This document shows positions 6,975-10,747 of a stretch of DNA of 10,747 nt, in pieces (positions within the stretch are counted from its first letter, which is position 1; each line of letters begins with the position of its first letter). The stretch lies in contig CAMKMK010000066.1 in assembly GCA_946413885.1 (NCBI GenBank), positions 1 to 10,747 of the forward strand, given 5' to 3'. The position numbers and the translations under genes are program-made. This DNA is from an uncultured Prevotellaceae bacterium (GTDB taxonomy: Bacteria; Bacteroidota; Bacteroidia; Bacteroidales; Bacteroidaceae). The notes beneath the pieces were generated by a model. The model worked only from the letters and a program-made list of their open reading frames with translations, searched no databases and was not told the DNA's origin.

Positions 6975-8201
6975 GTGAATTATCCTTTTTACATAGCACG
7001 TCGATACCTCTTCAGCCGTAAGAGTCATCATGCCATCAATATCATCAGTGGTATTTCTGTGATGGGAGTGGCAATTGCTACGATGGCTTTAGTTTGCACG
7101 CTCAGCGTGTTTAATGGATTCCAGGACTTGATAGCCAGCCTGTTTACTGCCTTCGATCCTCAGTTGAAAATCAGTTTGGTGGAAGGACGTTCCGTTAAGG
7201 CTAATGACCCTGAGTTAAAGAAACTCAAGGCTTCTCCTTTGGTGGACATATACACGCCTGTCATGGAGGATCAAGCCCTCGTGGTTCGTGATGACCATCA
7301 ATACGTTGTAACCATCAAGGGTGTGGACGATAGTTTCGCTTCTCAAGCCAAGCTGAGCAAACTGCTTTATGGCGATGGTTCCTTCGTGCTTCATGCCGAT
7401 GTCCTTGAATATGGCGTAGTAGGCATCCAGTTGGCAAGTCGTTTAGGGCTTGGAGCCTTTTTCGAGGATCCTCTCCAAATCTACGCCCCCAAGCGAGGAG
7501 AACGAGTCAATCTGGCCAATCCTCTGAGCTCCTTCAATCATGATGAACTCAATAGTCCTGGTGTGGTCTTTATGGTTCAGCAAGGCAAATATGATGCTAA
7601 CTATATCCTCACAAGTCTGGGATTCGCTCAACGTCTTTTCGACCAGAAAGGGCGCATCTCAAGCGTGGAATTGAAACTTAAGAAAGGGACTGACGTGAAA
7701 AGGGCTAAAAAAGAAATCCAACAATTGCTGGGCAACAGATTCCAAGTACAGGACCGCTATGAACAGCAGGAAGATGTATTCCGCATCATGCGTATCGAGA
7801 AGTTCATTTCCTATCTCTTTCTCACTTTCATCCTACTCGTGGCTTGCTTCAATATTATCGGCTCGCTATCCATGTTGATGATAGACAAAAAGGCCGATGT
7901 AGGCACTTTGCACTCGATGGGAGCCAACAATGACGACATCTGCCGCATCTTCATCTTCGAAGGATGGATGATTAGCGCAGCAGGAGCCATTCTGGGCATT
8001 CTGCTAGGTCTTCTTCTGTGTTGGATACAACAGGAGTTTGGCATCATCTCGATGGGTAACAGTGCTGGCAGTTTCATCGTCGAAGATTATCCCGTCAGTG
8101 TACATTTTGGTGACATTCTGCTCATTTTCATCACCGTTTTGGTAATTGGATGGCTATCCGTTTGGTATCCTGTGCATTATCTCAGCAAGAATTTTCTATA
8201 A
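6975..8201 (+). CDS. LolC/LolE-type FtsX-like ABC transporter permease
   Basis: Inner-membrane permease of the lipoprotein-releasing (LolCDE) type, 408 residues, near the 400-414 of E. coli LolC and LolE. The N-terminus YIARRYLFSRKSHHAINIISGISVMGVAI is the family signature. Four membrane segments are visible: about 25-48, 278-302, 330-350 and 378-400. The long periplasmic domain (about 50-270) falls between the first two, as in the MacB/FtsX fold. The cytoplasmic loop with KKADVGTLHSMGANNDDICRIFIFEGW (305-331) is the coupling region for the LolD ATPase, which is not in the window. The start is GTG, the only in-frame start after the rbfA stop. It should extract lipoproteins for transport to the outer membrane, and two lipoproteins are encoded in the divergent block. 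Bacteroidetes homologues often act as a single LolC/E-like gene, so I give no symbol. Confidence 0.88.
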   Translation: MNYPFYIARRYLFSRKSHHAINIISGISVMGVAIATMALVCTLSVFNGFQDLIASLFTAFDPQLKISLVEGRSVKANDPELKKLKASPLVDIYTPVMEDQALVVRDDHQYVVTIKGVDDSFASQAKLSKLLYGDGSFVLHADVLEYGVVGIQLASRLGLGAFFEDPLQIYAPKRGERVNLANPLSSFNHDELNSPGVVFMVQQGKYDANYILTSLGFAQRLFDQKGRISSVELKLKKGTDVKRAKKEIQQLLGNRFQVQDRYEQQEDVFRIMRIEKFISYLFLTFILLVACFNIIGSLSMLMIDKKADVGTLHSMGANNDDICRIFIFEGWMISAAGAILGILLGLLLCWIQQEFGIISMGNSAGSFIVEDYPVSVHFGDILLIFITVLVIGWLSVWYPVHYLSKNFL

Positions 8202-8213
8202 CTCCTTCTTCCT

Positions 8214-9425
8214 GTGTCCACAATCTATCCTTTTGCGCGTCCACTCTATGTAATGGCCAAGCCAGCTGGAGCACACTGCAATATGCGATGCGAATATTGT
8301 TATTATTTAGAAAAGCAACACCTTTACGAACATGGCACACGTCACCAGATGTCAGACGATGTGCTCGAAGCTTACATACGTTCCTATATCGAGACCAACA
8401 GTTTGCCAGAAGTTCTCTTCACGTGGCATGGGGGAGAACCATTGATGCGTCCTCTGAGTTTCTACAGGAAAGCCATTCGTCTGCAACATTATTATGGAAG
8501 AGGCAGGCACATAAGCAATTCCTTGCAAACCAATGGATTATTACTCAATGAAGAGTGGTGCAGATTCCTTCATGACGAAGGATGGTTGGTGGGAATCAGC
8601 ATCGATGGGACTCAGGAGATGAACGACACGTATCGTGTAGACAGCCAAGGAAGGTCTTCGTGGCAGCGTGTGATCGACAACATTCACATGATGGATAGAT
8701 ACGGAGTGGAATGGAATGCTATGGCTACTGTGAATCATCACAATGTGGAGCATCCGCTGGAGTTCTATCGATTCTTCCGCGATGAACTTCACTGCCGTTT
8801 CCTGCAGTTCTCTCCCGTAGTGGAACGCATCATGCAGCATCGTGATGGCCGTAATTTAGCACAAATGCTTGATGAGAACTGCCCCATTGCTCCCTTTAGC
8901 ATCACACCTGTTCAATGGGGAACATTTCTTTGTGAAATCTTCGATGAATGGGTGCGTCGTGATGTAGGAAATGTTTTTGTCCAAATGTTCGATGCAACGT
9001 TGGCAGGCTGGTGTGGAGTGGATCCAGGCCTCTGCACCTTGGCACGAGAGTGTGGACATGCAGCCGTGATGGAATATAATGGAGATGTTTATAGCTGCGA
9101 TCATTTCGTTTTCCCCCAATACCGTTTGGGCAATGTCTTGACTGATGGCCTTCCCCAAATGCTCTATGGCAGCAAGCAGAAAGCCTTCAGTCAACTCAAA
9201 GAAAAGGGATTGCCTCGCCAGTGTAAGAAATGTGAGTGGCTGCATGCATGTCATGGCGAGTGTCCTCGACTCCGTTTCATGCGGACAGCTGATGGCGAAC
9301 CTGGCCTCAACTATCTCTGTGCTGGCTATCGTCAGTTCTTTCAACATGTTGCTCCTCAGATGGATTATATGCGAGGGGAAATACTTGCTGGCCGTCCTGC
9401 TGCTGGTGTAATGAATCAGTTCTAA
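8214..9425 (+). CDS. Anaerobic sulfatase-maturating radical SAM enzyme (anSME)
   Basis: Radical SAM/SPASM enzyme that oxidises an active-site Cys or Ser of sulfatases to formylglycine (family knowledge; B. thetaiotaomicron ChuR is a member). The protein has 403 residues. The radical SAM cluster is C22-x3-C26-x2-C29 in GAHCNMRCEYCYYLEK, followed by TWHGGEPLM (70-78). SPASM cysteines C274, C280, C295, C337, C340, C346, C350 and C369 show the spacing of the structurally known Clostridium perfringens enzyme to within one residue. D296 aligns with its proposed catalytic Asp277. The start is GTG at 8214, the first possible start in frame after the permease stop; the next ATG would cut off the conserved FARPLYVMAKP segment. 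It begins 12 bp after the permease and ends 13 bp before the GH130 gene. No sulfatase is present in the window. Confidence 0.93.
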   Translation: MSTIYPFARPLYVMAKPAGAHCNMRCEYCYYLEKQHLYEHGTRHQMSDDVLEAYIRSYIETNSLPEVLFTWHGGEPLMRPLSFYRKAIRLQHYYGRGRHISNSLQTNGLLLNEEWCRFLHDEGWLVGISIDGTQEMNDTYRVDSQGRSSWQRVIDNIHMMDRYGVEWNAMATVNHHNVEHPLEFYRFFRDELHCRFLQFSPVVERIMQHRDGRNLAQMLDENCPIAPFSITPVQWGTFLCEIFDEWVRRDVGNVFVQMFDATLAGWCGVDPGLCTLARECGHAAVMEYNGDVYSCDHFVFPQYRLGNVLTDGLPQMLYGSKQKAFSQLKEKGLPRQCKKCEWLHACHGECPRLRFMRTADGEPGLNYLCAGYRQFFQHVAPQMDYMRGEILAGRPAAGVMNQF

Positions 9426-9438
9426 AACTTCAATTATA

Positions 9439-10560
9439 ATGAAAAAAAACAACAAATTCCACCTGCGAGACCTTCTTCTCGTGCCTCTGCTGATGCTCAG
9501 TGCTATTGCTCCTGCCCAAACAGACAAGAGTTGGGCATGGATAGGTTTTCATCGTCCTCAAGGCATCAATCCCATCATCTCGCCCGATACCACCTCCGTC
9601 TTCCTTTGTCCTATGAGTAAGACTGCCATTCCCTGGGAGTACAGCGACACGTTCAACCCTGCTGCCACCATTATCAATGGACGAGTGGCAGTCCTCTATC
9701 GCGCAGAGGATCGTTTGGCTCAAGGTATTGGGAAACGCACCTCACGCATTGGATATGCTTCCAGCGCCGACGGACTCCATTTCCAGCGACATGGAGCACC
9801 CGTCATGTTTCCAGGAGAAGACAATCAGGCAGAGAATGAAGTGCCTGGAGGATGTGAGGATCCACGCGTTTGCATGACTGAGGATGGCACATACGTCATG
9901 ATGTACACCCAATGGAACCGCAAGGTGGCTCGCCTGGCTGTAGCCACCTCTCGCGATCTCGTCCACTGGCAGAAACACGGCCCCGCTTTCAATAAAGCCT
10001 ACAACGGCAAATACAAGGACATGTTCTGCAAGTCAGGCTCCATCGTCACTCGAATGAAGAAAGGACAACAGGTGATAGCCAAGATGAAGGGAAAGTACTG
10101 GATGTTTTGGGGTGAACGATTTGTTAATGTAGCCACCTCTGAGGATCTCATCCATTGGACACCTATCGAAAATGCCAAAGGCGAACTCCTTCACGTGATG
10201 GACACCAGAGATGGCTATTTCGACAGTGATCTTACGGAATGCGGTCCTCCAGCCATCCTGACTAAAAAGGGCATCCTCCTTTTTTATAATGGAAAGAACA
10301 GGAGCGACAGCCGTCGTGACACACGCTATACTGCCAACTCCTATTGTGCTGGCCAAGCTCTCTTCTCAGCCAAAGACCCCACTCGATTGATCGACCGCTT
10401 GGATACACCCTTCTTCGTCCCTGAGGCAGACTTCGAAAAAAGTGGGCAATACCCAGCTGGCACAGTCTTCATCGAGGGTCTTGTCCCCTTCCAAGGCAAA
10501 TGGTTCCTCTATTACGGATGTGCTGATTCTCGCGTCAGTGTGGCAGTCTATGAACCTTAA
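9439..10560 (+). CDS. Secreted GH130 family glycosidase (beta-mannoside-active)
   Basis: Five-bladed beta-propeller enzyme of glycoside hydrolase family 130, whose known members are beta-mannoside phosphorylases and beta-1,2-mannosidases. The protein has 373 residues. Residues 1-26 are a Sec signal peptide (MKKNNKF..., hydrophobic core LLLVPLLMLSAIA, likely cut after APA) with no lipobox. Family motifs are FNPAATIINGRVAVLYRAED (72-91), GGCEDPRV (137-144) with D141 as likely general acid, the blade repeats ATSRDLVHW (169-177) and ATSEDLIHW (232-240), DSDLTECGPPAI (262-273), and the late segment YCAGQALFSAKDPTRLIDR (302-320) followed by FFVPEADFEKSG. Export to the periplasm or beyond makes hydrolysis more likely than phosphorolysis (inference). 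A GH43-like propeller is the main alternative, but GCEDPRV favours GH130. It starts 13 bp after anSME and is probably cotranscribed with it. Confidence 0.9.
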   Translation: MKKNNKFHLRDLLLVPLLMLSAIAPAQTDKSWAWIGFHRPQGINPIISPDTTSVFLCPMSKTAIPWEYSDTFNPAATIINGRVAVLYRAEDRLAQGIGKRTSRIGYASSADGLHFQRHGAPVMFPGEDNQAENEVPGGCEDPRVCMTEDGTYVMMYTQWNRKVARLAVATSRDLVHWQKHGPAFNKAYNGKYKDMFCKSGSIVTRMKKGQQVIAKMKGKYWMFWGERFVNVATSEDLIHWTPIENAKGELLHVMDTRDGYFDSDLTECGPPAILTKKGILLFYNGKNRSDSRRDTRYTANSYCAGQALFSAKDPTRLIDRLDTPFFVPEADFEKSGQYPAGTVFIEGLVPFQGKWFLYYGCADSRVSVAVYEP

Positions 10561-10747
10561 CGTTATGTCATCGCAGTTTCTCCCTTTGAAATCAAAAAAT
10601 ATATAAAATATTAACAATATATTTACAAATTCATTTGCCAAAAATATTGAGCATCTGCCCTGGACTACATCTGGGTGGTGACAGCCATGCATACAGGCCT
10701 TGTCTATTACTTCTATCACGACGGATCAAGGGGGCAGGACGTCATCC
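10561..10747. other. Right-edge region, no assignable gene; possible structured RNA
   Basis: After the GH130 stop comes an AT-rich tract (about 10591-10650) with an AT-only inverted repeat, AAATATAT/ATATATTT (10597-10604 and 10617-10624). A TTCATTTG at 10630-10637 is one mismatch from the TAnnTTTG promoter element. The next stretch is richer in GC. CTGCCC (10655-10660) could pair with GGGCAG (10732-10737), enclosing a small bulged hairpin (GACA-GCC, 10680-10686, with GGC-CT-TGTC, 10696-10704). Alternatively an ORF open to the window end may start at ATG 10687. Neither can be decided from this fragment. Confidence 0.2.

Noticed and set aside
5835..7031. A 398-codon open frame on the minus strand
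   Set aside because: It runs antisense across aroQ, the methyltransferase, rbfA and the start of the permease, all of which have clear family motifs. Its translation shows no recognisable motif, so it is a by-product of codon use.
8856..9527. A 223-codon minus-strand open frame
   Set aside because: It lies opposite the SPASM domain of anSME, where the cysteine spacing proves the plus-strand frame.
9853..9867. CEDPR in the GH130 protein as a formylglycine motif for the adjacent maturase
   Set aside because: The sulfatase motif is C/S-x-P-x-R, while here proline is at +3. CEDPR is the normal GH130 active-site signature.
10597..10624. AAATATAT/ATATATTT inverted repeat as the GH130 terminator
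   Set aside because: The stem has no GC pair and no T tract follows; better explained as part of an AT-rich promoter-like region.

Overview
The window comes from a Bacteroidales bacterium, most likely Prevotella or a close relative. The protein families and their order fit this order, the lipoproteins have the short Bacteroidetes type of signal peptide, and several promoters match the Bacteroidetes pattern (TTTG near -33, TAnnTTTG near -7) with A-rich leaders instead of strong Shine-Dalgarno sites. The genus is inferred from general resemblance, not from a marker gene.

Two divergent gene blocks share a 42-bp intergenic region (5410-5451). The leftward block (minus strand) runs xerD (5409-4477), a 114-bp gap with its own promoter, an OmpA-like/TPR lipoprotein (4362-2671), a DUF4369/thioredoxin-fold lipoprotein (2670-1645) and comM (1654-89). 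The last three genes are packed tightly: the first stop is followed directly by the GTG start of the second gene, and comM overlaps the second gene by 10 bp.

The rightward block runs aroQ (5452), an O-methyltransferase (5934), rbfA (6618), a LolC/LolE-type permease (6975), an anaerobic sulfatase-maturating radical SAM enzyme (8214) and a secreted GH130 glycosidase (9439-10560). Gaps are only 12-42 bp, so one transcript could carry all six. The first four are housekeeping genes for aromatic biosynthesis, methylation, 30S maturation and lipoprotein export. The last two are accessory genes for glycan use. Positions 10561-10747 hold no gene that can be assigned: an AT-rich tract followed by a GC-richer stretch that may fold or may begin the next gene.

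No tRNA, rRNA, CRISPR array, complete insertion sequence or phage gene is visible. There is no clear case for a wholly new system. The points most worth checking are the overlapping xerD/aroQ promoters, the anSME-GH130 pair with no sulfatase in view, a thioredoxin-fold lipoprotein without its catalytic cysteines, a small repeat-like insertion in comM, and the possible structured RNA at the right edge.
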